A DNA stretch of 64,000 bases from Xanthostigma xanthostigma (GCA_963575645.1 OY754470.1:11416501-11480500), one strand, 5' to 3'; positions 1 through 11,320 are shown, counted from the first letter of the stretch. The notes: a model not told the origin generated them from the sequence alone. Numbers and translations: made by a program.

Positions 1-29
1 TTATACTTTTTGTAAAAAAACATCTCAAA

Positions 30-102
30 AAATAAACTGGGGCATCGAACCCGCGACCGTCGCGTTATTAGCACGACGCTTTAACCAACTGAGCCATAGA
101 CC
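30..102 (-). pseudogene. tRNA-Ile(AAT)-like pseudogene or SINE head
   Basis: On the minus strand the sequence has a tRNA-Ile layout: acceptor-like GGTCTAT, a D arm with GCTCAGTTGGTTA, an anticodon arm TCGTG-CTAATAA-CGCGA with anticodon AAT (positions 67-69), and a T loop TTCGATG. The anticodon stem pairs fully. Only one base joins acceptor and D arm, the T stem has mismatches, and the 3' side reads CAGTTTATT, so the acceptor stem cannot form. A working tRNA is therefore unlikely. It is either a decayed tRNA gene or the head of a tRNA-derived SINE; the following A/T-rich tail fits a SINE. No A-box or B-box function is claimed. Confidence 0.72.
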
Positions 103-1505
103 AGTGATATCTATGTGTCTTACAACGGGTAAACAAGTAAGAATGAATTATATATATCTGTCCACCCGGACAGACGCACAACAAAGCGAGTTAAATAAAA
201 CGTGGTAAATAAAAGGGAAATATTAAAAAACTATAGAAAACACTGTAAAAGTTCTAATAAAAATGATGGAAAAAATTCCTATGTAAGTGTGCCTATACTT
301 TATTGTATTATTAAAGCGCGATGAATTTCCCGCTATTTTGTGATTTTATTACAGCTCAAATGCTGCACTCATGATGTTGTAATTTTACATTGTTGCAATG
401 TTTTCTCTACTTTTTGGTCTGAATGACGTCTTCGACTTGTTTTGACATCTCTTTTTGTCTATAATTAATTGATTAAGTTGTAAAATATCTTGAAAAATGT
501 AGGAATTTGTTCAAAAATGTCAAATTATTAATTACAAAATGTTTCAATACAACAGTAATATTTTGATAAAAGCTATACAGTATTTAAAAAATATATCCAT
601 TTATTCCCGTGTATAAACCGACTTTAAAAAATTTGCTTCTCAAAAACGGTGTAGGGATTAAGTGGAAAGTTTGGCAGTGAGCATTTGTGTTTATCCATCT
701 TTCGATATGAAATTTCTGAATGTTGGTATTATTTTGACGTTAGTATCATTTCATGATATTCATACATTAATGATTGATTTCAGTAGGCTAAAAGTATTCG
801 TAATACAATACATAAGGGTCACAAAAGCTATTTTTCTTTGTGAAAAAAACAATATCGCATTTATAAAAAGAAAGAGTAAAACACATTATGTAAAAGAGTG
901 AGAAAGAGATTGTATCAAAAGACAAATAGGTTATGCTTTTACAGTGTTACACACAACCCTTTGTGTAAGGTATTTGTCTTCTTTTCCTGACAGAGCATAA
1001 ACACTTTTGTTTTTGAATGTTGGTAGTTGGTACTGCAAAGTTGACATCAAGGCACTGAACGTAGATACTAATTTCTGTTCGCTTTTAATTTATTTTCTGT
1101 TTTTTAAAGAAGGTTATACAACATCTAAATAAAATTACTTATTTTTTTTACACAAAGATAATTTTATTTTATTAATTTGTTATACTAAACAGTAAACGAC
1201 CAAAATAAAAACAATAGATAAAGCAAAAATTGGCAAGCGAGTAATAACAATAAGGATAGATAATATTTATTTTACACACATACCTACTATTCTTACTTGC
1301 GAAAATAATGCGAGTTATAATATACCTATAGTAGTTTTTTAACATTTGCTAGAACCTTAATGTTACACTGTCATTCCCTTAAATCGTTGTTCGATAAGTT
1401 AGTGCTTTCCCTCCTGAAGAATATTTAAAGAGTATACAAAGGTGAAAATATCAAGATCCAAATCATAGAAATTTTCAGATAATCCAAATTTTGCACATAA
1501 AAAAA
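103..1505. other. AT-rich DNA, no supported feature
   Basis: Long homopolymer-rich AT sequence. The open frame at 662-901 has no recognisable domain, and I see no splice or promoter context for it. Nothing else can be supported here. Confidence 0.5.
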
Positions 1506-1654
1506 TTGGTTGTCTGTAAAGTCGGTTTACGGACGATAGTTTTACGTGATAACGTATTCCGTAATACATAACCTAAATTTATATAATAATTATAATAATT
1601 CGAATCTATGATATTGCATCTTTCGCTTCAAATTTAGGTAAATTTTATTAAGTA

Positions 1655-1925
1655 GAATAATAAAACACTATAAAAAGTATACTATTATTATATAAAAAAC
1701 AACTATGGCATGTATCTCTTTTGCGCATGCGCAGATTTTCCCCAAAAAATTTACAAAAATTTCTAGTAAAAATAGATAGAGTAAAAACCGTTTTAAAAAC
1801 TATATTATTATTATATAAAACATCATTATAAGAGATATATTCTTTTACGCATGCGCCGATGTTCCCCAAAAACAATAAGCCACTTCATATTTGCATATCA
1901 AACATCCTCCCAAAATTTGGTTTCA
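1655..1925 (+). repeat. Repeat family S, copy 1, internally duplicated
   Basis: Contains the family S core GCGCATGCGC, then CCCCAAAAACAAT and CCCAAAATTTGGTTTCAATC. It shares these with 6483-6818, 26985-27425 and 57170-57515. Here the first block (TATTATTATATAAAA through CCCCAAAAA) occurs twice in tandem, at about 1670-1755 and 1798-1875. The copy lies inside MITE-GATA copy 1. It may be a SINE or a non-autonomous DNA element; no ends are clear in this copy. Confidence 0.65.
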
Positions 1926-2349
1926 ATCCGCTTATCCTTGGTGTCGGAATGATAAGAAATGTCAAAAGTGACGTTTGCAACTGTCAAAGTATTATGTTCT
2001 AATAATAATTAGTTATTCCAATACTTAACTTAGAAGGCGTTGCATTTCACAAAATACTAATGTCAAAAAATTGAATTAAACATTAGAAATGCAGCCGTTT
2101 TCATGTTAAGACAAGACATACGTTATCGTCTAATTTCCATGTACGGCAAACAAAGACGACCGACCGCGTCGCGCCATGCATTAGACAACATTGCATTTAT
2201 ACAGCTATTTTTCTATATAAATTTGTATAAAAAAACTGTTTAGGCAAATTCTGTTATACGAAATCTATGTAAAATGTTCTCCTCTTTCGTTTAAGACCGA
2301 TCTGATTTAAATTGAGCGAGAAATTAGCAAAAAGCACGCACAGGGTCAG

Positions 2350-2411
2350 GCGGAACGTTACGCGTTAGGAACGTTACGCGTTACGAACGTTACGAGCGTT
2401 AGGAACGTTAC
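2350..2411 (+). repeat. 16-bp tandem repeat in MITE-GATA copy 1
   Basis: About four imperfect units of GCGTTAGGAACGTTAC. The matching part of copy 4 (about 50863-50930) has its own variable array of AACGTTC/CGTAACG units. Copy 3 keeps only two GGAACGTTAC units. Array length differs between copies, so it expands or contracts independently of the rest of the element. Confidence 0.75.
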
Positions 2412-2489
2412 ACTTTTTCGTGCATGCAGCCGGTGTTTTATCAATTTATAAGATTGGTGATTCATCAATTTATAAGACGTTATCACGTC

Positions 2490-3729
2490 AAAAATAAGTA
2501 AACTACCTAAAAACAATACGTCATTTTGTTTGTTTTTTTCAGGAAATTGTTCGATTGACAAGGTTAGATAAAAATTACCTACATAATTTTAACACTAATT
2601 TTTTTATCGCATATTTAGTACCTAATTATTGCCTTCAGAGTTGTTTGTTTTTAGAATTCTTGTAAAAATACTTTCATTTGACAAATAATACAAAAAACGG
2701 TAATATGAAAGAATTAACTCAACTTTGATAAATTTTAGTCCCTGATTTTTTATCCTCTGCATCGTTCAATTCGTATTACAAGAGCAACGATTTCTTGTAA
2801 AAGTTCAGAATAAATAACAATAATATTCTTTCGATGACAAAAAGCTGTTATTAATATGCAGATATTTAGACGCAATGATGCATTACGATGTAATAATTAT
2901 CGTGACGTGACATCCGCTATTTTGTTCACGGCTAACACACTTTATAAATGTACACGAAAAGAGCATGTGTCAGTGTCATCCTTCCTTATTATTCTTTCTA
3001 AGAATAAAAGAAATCGCTCCCTCGGGATCGATTTTGAATGGAGATGGAAGCGTAACCAGAAGAAAGTAGAATAGTATAGGTGTTTTGACACTGCACGGTG
3101 ACCGATTTAAAAAATTTGAATTCTTCACACATTTAGCGCAAAAAGTGTTGTATTTAATACTGTCCGGGAACACCCGGCTTCAGGGGACTCCGTGGCAACT
3201 TACAATAAGTGCACGAGTCGTTCTCAAATCGTACTAGGTTTTGCTAAACGCAAATTTTATTTCATATCCTACATATCTCGGAATTTTTACAAATTCTTCC
3301 CTCCAACAATTAAAAAGATGGTGAGCAATGTTTCTTTTTGTCAGCGATCTCAAATTAATGTACAAAATTGCCAGAAAACCCATCATAAAAATGTGTCAGG
3401 GGCTTAAAATTGAAATTTGTCTAACTTACTCTAACACAAATAGAGAAGCAAGGCCGTAGCCAGGAATTCACTTCGGGGGCGTCGAGATATGGACAATACA
3501 CAATATTTAGTAACAACTTTATTATAATATATGCTTATTATAGTACCTATATAATTTAACATAAATAAAAAATTAATTAAAAGGCTACCGACGCGAATTG
3601 TCATCAGAAATAAAGCGCGTGACAACGATCTCTGGACTGCAGATCTCGACATCACGATGAACGCTCACCAAGCCTATTCTAGTCAGTCGTGATTTTCAAG
3701 AAATATTTAATTCCTATACTTTGTTCAAG
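2490..3729. other. No supported gene
   Basis: AT-rich DNA. Short open frames around 2856-3074 and 3192-3407 overlap antisense frames of similar length and match no protein family I know. Confidence 0.45.
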
Positions 3730-3870
3730 TGTGTAGGCTTTCACGGCCGGTGTTGATCCAAATCTTCTTGGTTTCCCGGCTTGTATGCCGTGGTCGACTG
3801 GTATTTCTACCTGACGTTTCGTCTACAACTGCGGTAGACATTATCAAAGGCGATGTGTTATCGTATTCTA
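3730..3870 (-). mobile_element. Penelope-like terminal repeat fragment (family G)
   Basis: On the minus strand the sequence runs TTTGATAATGTCTAC, a short loop, then GTAGACGAAACGTCAGG. That is a hairpin followed by GAAACGTCAGG, the signature found in arthropod Penelope-like element terminal repeats. Further along comes CGGCCGTGAAAGCCTACAC, another commonly seen part of the same terminal repeat. There is no reverse transcriptase or GIY-YIG endonuclease beside it, so this is a terminal fragment only. Confidence 0.6.
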
Positions 3871-5828
3871 ACCTTTATTTTTTGTAAAAAATAATTATAT
3901 TCACCACAATTCTAGACCTCCATCGTTACAATTTCAAATATTTAAGTTATTTTCAGACTGGTTACCATAAGATGTACGTATCTGAGTTCAGTCAGTAACA
4001 GTTGGGAGTTAAAAGAACGTCAGTTGTTTGGTTTAGTTTGGCCAGCCGCCATCTATGTGGCAGTCACGCAGGCAGCACCTTCGCCTCATACATCTTGTTG
4101 TGTCAACCATGCCAATCAGAGATGTGATTTATAAGCGTGTTGAGATAGCAGAAGTGGCTTTCCATTCTTTCAGTATTAATAGATGTTGGCCGCTCTTTAT
4201 TCAACACCGCCTAACCGAGATGCCATTTTAAGAAAAATGTCAAGCAAATGGCGACTCAACGACAATCAGAAATTATATGGTACTGTTTACACGTCGCCCG
4301 TTTCAATCCGTCTTTATTATGATGATTATCGAAGAATTGTCAGATTGCGTAGAATTAACTGAGATCCCGTACTGTACGGACCAAAGTCAAATATTAGTGT
4401 GGGGTCAATTTTGTTAATATTTGTTTGCCGTTAAACAGTTTTTTATTTTTCTTTATGACCTGGGTTCTCTACGTTCTTAGTCATGGTTTTGTGGATATAT
4501 TTTTTAAATTAGGAGCGTTTCCCACTTGTAGAGCTATGGAATAGTAAAATCTAAGCGCCTGGCCAAGTTCTGGCAAAGCGTACAGTCAATATTTACACGA
4601 ACCATTTCGAGACCTTTCGATCCCTATCTATCTTCGAGATCAGTTATGCCACAGGACTGATTTTTTCAGTTGCGAGGGGGGATAGGTTACCAAAAGGTAC
4701 ACCAACTTGTTCTTTGTATGAAACGACCCTTTTTTTCACATTAATGTTTTTGGTGAGATTCATTTTAGTCATTAGTGCATCAATTCGAGGGTCGGTAGTG
4801 ACTTTAAAATGAGACATTTTGGGAGTTAAAGTCTGGTTTGTAATGTGTGTAAACACAATTAGGTAGCTATGCATAACTTAGTTAACACATATCCAAGTCC
4901 GCCTGAACTCTGGGCAATGGCAAGATTGTTCTACGAACTGCATAACATATGCATAGGTGGCTTCAAAGGCGGCGCTCGTTCAATCAGACGAGGCAGCCAC
5001 CCATAAATACGTCATCGCCGATGCTTCCAAATACCGCGATACGAACATAAAACCGATCACCACAAGCGTTTTCTATACAGGAAAAATATTTGCTACGATT
5101 TGTGCTACCGCACCAAAAGAATTTAAAAATACTGGTGTTTCAAATGAGATGCCTAATTAGTCTAATATTATGATGGGCTAAAAGCCGGGCCTGTCTTCTG
5201 AGATTACTGTCATATAACACTGTTCTATTATTGTTACAGAGTTTTTCTCTGTAAACGAGAAAATTTATTGTCAGTGGACAACAAAAAGATCCGCTGAGAG
5301 ATAATAATATGCAGACTTAATTTGTATCATCAAAAGAATAATAAATATTTTTTAACCCTTTATGGTTGCTTCGATAAAATCAACTTAATGTTTTTCTTTT
5401 TGTGTTTCTATCTTTACGTTCATATCTTATTGTATTCGAAGGTTATATGAATGTGGAAAAATATAATAAAAAATAAAAATGCTAATTGAATAAAATCTGA
5501 TGAAATCGCGATACATTTTTTACTTCATCCATTTTTTTTTATTCCTGAAAGGGGCTTGAGAACAGCCGAACTTGCACCAACTGCCGTTGTTTATGCTGCG
5601 TTTCAATAACTCTTTCTCTACAAACCCCTCGTTTCCAGGTTTTTAAATCGGGAACTAGTAAAAGTAGATATTGAGTGGTTTTTCAATTTATTAGTTATTA
5701 AAAAAATAATAAATTAAAGATATGAATAGGTGCTAACTTCATTAAAGTTCAAATAATTGTAAGTATAGTGGTTGGTGACCATAAGACTTCTCTTTTTGTT
5801 TGAATATTTCTACCAGTTCTTAGGTTTT
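3871..5828. other. No supported gene
   Basis: Moderately GC-variable DNA with a TCAGTCAGT sequence near 3992 that resembles an arthropod initiator but lacks a TATA box or coding exon. The frames at 4644-4874 (minus) and 4957-5160 (plus) show no known domain. They may derive from an old element, but I cannot place them. Confidence 0.4.
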
Positions 5829-6241
5829 GACGTGATAACGTCTTATAAATTGATGAAACACCGGCTGCACGCACGAAAAAGAGTAACGTTCCGCAAGCGA
5901 GAGCGCGATATAAGCGGTAGTCTCTCTCTTCTCGCGTGACGTCAGAGAGTAGTGTGCGTTCAACATTTTTTTCGGCTGTTCCAGCGAAAGCTACATCTGA
6001 CAGATGGTCAGATAAATTATACGGTTTGTTAACAAATATATAATATATATACGTTCTTTTAAATGTCTTTTCTAATTGCTTAAAAATATGTATTTTGCTT
6101 TGGTTGATCAAATTATTAGTCGGTAAAAATATAGTTTGACAGCTACTAAAATTTAGGTTATGTATTATTAAATATGATATTCGAGCGGAATACGTTATCA
6201 CGTAAAATTATCGTCCGTAAACCGACATTACGGACAACCAA
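5829..6241 (-). mobile_element. MITE-GATA copy 2 (413 bp)
   Basis: Minus-oriented copy. It opens on the plus strand with GACGTGATAACGTC and the conserved CACCGGCTGCACGCACGAAAAAG, and closes with CGGAATACGTTATCACGTAAA then CCGACATTACGGACAACC. The middle, with its TATATATA-rich part near 6040, differs from copies 1 and 4. The apparent 150-codon frame at 5749-6201 is made of terminal sequence and is not a gene. Confidence 0.8.
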
Positions 6242-6280
6242 TTTTTTTTCTATTGATTGACTATTTAATGAAAGAATAAT

Positions 6281-6385
6281 TGGATATCAAATCCGGATCG
6301 AAACGTCAATGTATTAATTATTATATTTTGTTAATATATGTGTCTTAAAAATTGGTCGATAATTTTATTTTTGAATAATTGGCTA
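6281..6385 (+). mobile_element. Penelope-like terminal repeat fragment (family A)
   Basis: Contains CAAATCCGGATCGAAACGTC followed about 40 bp later by AAAATTGGTCGATAATTTTATTT. The same order occurs at 62830-62963. The 5' half of the hammerhead-like core is missing here. Other family A copies are at 33960-34060, 36565-36735, 47609-47645 with 48996-49260, and 62455-62963. Confidence 0.6.
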
Positions 6386-6482
6386 TGTTTATCAAAATGA
6401 TAAATTTTACAAAGAATAAAAAATTGACTATATGTATTTTACAACACACACCACAGAAGAGAAAATGGTTACACGCAAAACT

Positions 6483-6818
6483 CAAAAGAATAATAAATAG
6501 ACAAGTCATATTATAGAAAAAATAACATTGCAGCACATGTCTCTTCTGCGCATGCACCGATTTTACCTAAAAATAATAGCGCTCTTCATATTACATGTCA
6601 AACACCTTAACAAAATTTGGTTGCGATCCGATCAACTGCAGGGTGCAGCCGTGTGATCTGTATCGTGCTCATATACAAACAGACTAAACAAACAGAAAAA
6701 CAGACGCACAGACATTTAAAAAAAATGTTATAAAAAGGTTAGAAAATCTTGGAAAGTGAATTTTGACTTAAAGTAGTAGGTACATTCCCCAGTTATGGAG
6801 TTGGAGAATGTTAAATTA
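6483..6818 (+). repeat. Repeat family S, copy 2
   Basis: Aligns by eye with 57170-57515: TCTTCTGCGCATGCACCGATTTT, AAAATTTGGTTGCGATCCG, an ACAGACGCACAGACA stretch, then AAAGTGAATTTTGAC and a hairpin-like end ATTCCCCAGTTATGGAGTTGGAGAATG. Family S thus has a consistent 3' end with a small imperfect hairpin. Its right end directly abuts the fold-back element that follows. Confidence 0.7.
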
Positions 6819-7347
6819 GACCCCGCACCAAATACATGGGAAAATGTATATCGGTGAAATTCTTTCTAACTCGGCGGAATGAATCAGTCATTTGATAATG
6901 AAAAAAGTTTCCAATACAACTTGGGTCTTAAAATATCGGTGTCCAAAGTTGCAAGCTTATCAAAAACGGCTTTTGTGGCAATTATCGAACAACGTGCAAT
7001 ATTTAATTGTAGGCAAAAATGGTTCGAGAAATTTTCAGATATCTTCATAAAGTTATGACTAGTTTTCAAAAATGGCAACTTCACTATTTTCATAGGGTGT
7101 CAAAATTCAATTATTGTTTTTTCGACGGGATGTTAATGAGCACAAATTTCTGCACTATTTTACCCATTTAACCGACTTTCTATTTCTACCAATAACAAAG
7201 TTGTCCATGTTAGCCAACGTCGATTGGGACACCCTGTATATATAATGGGGTTTTAAGACCCAAGTTATATTGGAAACTTTTTTCAGCATCAAATGACTGA
7301 TTCATTCAGAAAGAATTGCACCGAGATCCAATTTTGGTGCGGGGTCC
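6819..7347. mobile_element. Fold-back element with about 110-bp inverted ends
   Basis: The left end GACCCCGCACCAAA and right end TTTGGTGCGGGGTCC are inverted repeats. Homology continues inward over about 110 bp, for example GAATGAATCAGTCATTTGAT against ATCAAATGACTGATTCATTC. Total length is about 529 bp, with no coding capacity. A smaller AGGGTGTC...GACACCCT pair (about 7096-7240) may be a second element nested in the centre. The CCCGCAC start is shared with the element at 21737-22265, so they may be related. No clear target duplication was found. Confidence 0.72.
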
Positions 7348-9732
7348 ACTGCAAAAATATAGGTGAAATATAGAATAATTATGAAAAAAAATAAAAAAAT
7401 ATATAGGCTCGGGAACGCCGGATTGGAATCAACGATCACTTGCGTACGAGGTAGCCGCTTTACTTTGCAGCCACCTTAAATTAATGCTATTCACTATACG
7501 TACGTGGCAACGTTTCGTTACACTTTCAATCTCATAAATCGATTTTACCCTACCGTACCAAAAAAAATGTTTACTTCAAAAACTCGAGCTGCCATTGGCT
7601 ACTGATAAATTACTAAACTTAACATGATACGTGTTACCTACGTCGGCCAATTGAAAATGAAATATTCTTCCTGTCACTTTTAATAACACTGGTGTATTGA
7701 GATCGGCGGCCATTACGGCACATTTTCAGCCTTGCATATCAATAAAATAGGCAATATCTATGACAAAGTGCGACAATTTATCACGTAGAGCGCGTTAAAA
7801 GATAATATACAAAGAAAGTAATACCCTTGGGTTCAATGCTGGGACCCACTCTGTTTCGGTGTAATGTGCTTTCGGTCGTTCTAACTGCTAACGTTTAGAG
7901 GTTAGGTCTGTATTTGCAGCTTTAGCGCAATAGGTTCAGAACACAATGGCCGACAATTGGTTCACGTCTCTGTAGTTGTATTGTTGCGTGCAATGTGTGC
8001 TCTCTTTCTAAACATGAAATATTACACAAAAGTGTCAGCTAACAGCGGTTCGCTGTGTTCTTTGTACAGTGACACAGGCATAAACGAAAATCTTGAAGAT
8101 GACTAGAATTAAACTATATTATATAATCATCTGAGCTAAATAATAAATAAAAATGAAATGACAGCACTTTTATTTGAAAAAAACTGGAAAAACTTTAAGT
8201 TTGAGTGCTAGTCTACCAAGTATTATCAAAATCGGTTCAGTTTTTTTCGAGTACAAAAGCATTCTGCTGTCGATATCAACTTTAGTGGCTTGATTTAGGA
8301 GACTGTGTCGTTCGAAGAAATGTTTCCTGTAGACAGAAGGAATTGAATATTTTTAATACTGGAAAAGTATACATTATATTTCCAATAATTAATTGTAATT
8401 GAGTTGTTCATTATCTAATAATTTTCATATAGACACAGCAGTCAGGATTTGCCAGGTAGTTTTCTTGATTCAAGAACAAAGTAATAACTTTATACTATTC
8501 TTCAATTAACTGTTTAATAAATTATTGTTTGAAATAAATTACTTTATAAACCTATACGATGATTAAGAATCGTTAACTGTTTTATGAATATCGACTAAAA
8601 CAGATTTTGCCAAGATTCATTCACAATAAATTGTAAAAATTAAGATTTCAAACACATTGCATTTAATCGGAAATTGTTTTCGCCGTTGATTATTCGCAGC
8701 ATATTCTTGAAAACTATAAATCTTCGAGTTCAAAAAACAACAATAATTGATTGTCACCGTATCTGATAGGTTTGATCAATAATGGATATGCTTGAATAAT
8801 CAATATCACTGCAATCAAAATGTGCAACATAAGCGCGGCCATTTGATTGTTCTCAAAGTTGTTTCGTTCTAGACCATAAATTTTGTGGTATTGTGAGTGT
8901 AGCAACGCTATTGAGACAGGACATTATTTTTTCTGTTATTCTTTTACCGGCAGTAAATCAATTCTGGCTTTACTCGGTCGCCAACACCATCGTCGGACAG
9001 CCTATGTAATGCCCGCAAATAAAATGAATGCAAACTTATTGCTCGATATATATTTTTTATTTTGATAGTCATTTTTAAAATATACGAAAAGGTCCATTCC
9101 AATAAAAAATACACGGAATATTAGCTTTTAACAAAGACTTTCCTCACGTTAATGTCAGTTTTGATAGAAAATCTATCTTGACCCGAACGAACTCGGATGA
9201 AAAGAATAATTCTTGTTATATGTTTATATAATGAAAATACACAATAAAACTTAATCTAATTTTGTTTCTTCCAATTCCTCACTTACAGGAGAATGGAAGT
9301 CAAAAGCACTTAAAAATACTTTTTCCATATAAATTGCATTATTAAGTTGGCGCCTCGATAATATTGTTGTTAGATAACCAAAGTAATTATCCAAAAATAC
9401 TGCAGTACAAAAGTATAACCGTTTCTTGTTTGATTTTACAATATCCGATTCTTACATAGGCTTCTATTCTCTCGCTCTCCCCTACTGCCAAACCAAAATT
9501 AAGGAATGTCAGGGTGTTGCAGCAAGAGCCCAAAAGACAATGTTTCTTTTAGTTAGTAGTGCTTGCATGGATACGATTAATTAATAATGTACCTACCGAT
9601 TCATCAAAATCGCTTCAGTTTTTCTCAAGCGATAGCGGTATAAACGAATAAAAAATAAATAAAATATTTGAAATATCCAAAAAAATCTGCGAGAAAACGA
9701 AATAGTCCCGGTTTTTTAAGTACTATAGTAGT
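7348..9732. other. No gene; scattered retroelement-like tails
   Basis: Contains sequences such as ACCAAGTATTATCAAAATCGGTTCAG (near 8216-8241), typical of the noncoding ends of insect retroelements and Helitrons, here without boundaries. Frames at 8714-8905 and 8883-9065 have no recognisable product. Confidence 0.4.
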
Positions 9733-9808
9733 ATTAATAAATTACCCTCTACTTTTTTGCAATAGTACGATGGGTACTATTGCAAAAAAAGTAGAGTAAT
9801 TTATTAAT
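9733..9808. repeat. Near-perfect 76-bp hairpin
   Basis: The left arm ATTAATAAATTACCCTCTAC... and the right arm ...GTAGAGTAATTTATTAAT pair over about 34 bp, with only small differences and a loop of a few bases around CGATGGG. This is much tighter than the other inverted repeats here. It may be a minimal fold-back element or a hairpin RNA source; sequence alone does not decide. Confidence 0.7.
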
Positions 9809-10894
9809 TGAAATTTAGTTTTCACTGTTTTACAAAAAAGTAAGCGAAAGCTGATGTATTTTCCCGCGTCTAAATAAATCATTTGCGTGAAAAGTAAATT
9901 TGACATACCTGTTTTTTTTTTGTAATAAAAAAAAAACATCTCAAGGTCCTATTAACATGTAAGTAATATTCAAGCATAAAAACTAATTATGATTTTACAT
10001 CAAAATGTAAATAGAATAAACCATTTTAATGCTTGCTTTTCAATATTACCTGTAATAAATCTAAATTCATTAATTTTTCTTTTGCATTCAACCTATTTTT
10101 CCATTGTGTTTTATAATTTATTGCACATGCATGTCGGCTACTTTTATGGAAATAAACGTTTTTACTTGAAATGTTGCCTTTATATTAATGGTCAAAACAT
10201 AATTTATGCTTATTAAGGTTGTATTCATGGTTTTACCCTTAGAGCTGGTGTGAACATCTACGGTAGTATGGCAAAGTCGTTTATGCCGTATGTTCGGTAA
10301 ATATGCTCTATATAATAAAGTTCTTTTTACAAGCAAATTAATTTTTGTTGACTTATTGAGGTTTACCAATTTTTATGTGAAACATCGAATGGCGCGTTTG
10401 GCTGGGAGTAAAACCGTGCACTTGGCGCGACACTTTTTTGGAACGACGTTGCGTTTATGTGCATTGACTTAAACATGGCTTTAGTTTAAGGCGACATCTA
10501 GATAACAGGGTGAAATTTAGTTAGTACTTAAATTTTTTAGTTACTAGTATATATTTCGTTAGATGATAATGCGTAACTTTTGCTGTGTGTATGCGTTGAA
10601 CTTTAATATGGCTTTTGTTGACGGGGACATCTAACTGAGATTTATTAGTTACTAGAATAGTCACTTAAAGGGCGCTGCTAGTAACTTAAAGTTGCAGGGT
10701 CAATAGGGCTTTAGGGAGTGTCCGTACAGTGTTCATAGGCTTTGTAACTTAAAATTGCATTTGGCAAGCTGAAATTTATGTTTCACATCTGTCAGACATC
10801 CCTCGACGGCTTCTAATTTTTTATTGTAGGTATTTGTTAAATTTATCGAAATGAGTCAGGCCTTTTTGAAGTGAAAACTTCTTTAGCGGCGTTG
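9809..10894. other. No supported gene
   Basis: AT-rich DNA followed from about 10390 by less AT-rich sequence with repeated TAGTTACTAG-like and GTAACTTAAA words. No terminal repeats or protein similarity could be recognised. It may be the flank of an old element. Confidence 0.4.
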
Positions 10895-11320
10895 TGCACT
10901 TTTTTTGTAATGGGTAAAAAATGTTAAACTCGCGTCAGATCGAAAATTCGTAAGACCTGATCGAAAATGCGTAACATGAAAACTTTTGTACACTTTTTTT
11001 GTAATGGGTAAAAAATGTTAAACTCGCGTCAGATCGAAAATTCGTAAGACCTGACCGAAAATGCGTAAGACCTGATCGAAAATTCGTAAGACGAAAACTT
11101 TTGTAAACTTTTTTGTAATGGGTAAAAAATGTTAAACTCGCGTCAAATCGAAAATTCGTAAGACCTGATCGAAAATGCGTAAGACCTGATCGAAAATGCG
11201 TAAGACCTGATCGAAAATTCGTAAGACAAAAACTTTTGTACACTTTTTTGTAACGGGTAAAAAATGTTAAACTCGCGTCAGGACAAGTGACCTAATCGAA
11301 AATTCGTAAGACGTTAATAT
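10895..11320. repeat. Minisatellite with 21-bp units inside about 95-135-bp higher-order units
   Basis: A spacer of about 50-60 bp (CTTTTTTTGTAATGGGTAAA then AAATGTTAAACTCGCGTC) occurs four times. Between spacers lie 21-bp units GACCTGATCGAAAATGCGTAA in increasing numbers, roughly two, three and four. The last spacer is followed by a diverged unit. Because 21 is a multiple of three, the minus strand stays open for 102 codons (10935-11243) with a repeated FRSGLT peptide. I regard that frame as a by-product of the period. Confidence 0.85.

Larger units (their letters stand above)
1506..2489 (+). mobile_element. MITE-GATA copy 1 (longest, 984 bp)
   Basis: Begins with TTGGTTGTCTGTAAAG and carries ACGTGATAACGT just inside the left end. 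It ends with the hairpin-forming GACGTTATCACGTC followed by an A run. The same two ends occur at 5829-6241 (reversed), 39019-39211 and 50780-51480 (reversed), with 413, 193 and 701 bp between them. This is one family with different internal lengths. Runs of A flank both ends in element orientation. I see no transposase. This copy holds extra S-type repeat sequence (1655-1925) that is mostly missing from copy 4. The superfamily is not assigned. Confidence 0.8.

Noticed and set aside
4644-5160. Convergent frames at 4644-4874 and 4957-5160 as element or gene remnants
   Set aside because: Neither could be aligned by eye to a transposase, reverse transcriptase or known protein.
5749-6201. 150-codon minus-strand open frame
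   Set aside because: It lies almost entirely within MITE-GATA copy 2 and reads its terminal sequence; no domain and no conserved frame in the other copies.
7810-7860. tRNA T-arm-like GGGTTCAATGCTGGGACCC
   Set aside because: No anticodon or D arm could be found at the correct distance on either strand.
10935-11243. 102-codon repetitive frame
   Set aside because: Produced by the 21-bp period of a minisatellite, with no start context or non-repetitive domain.
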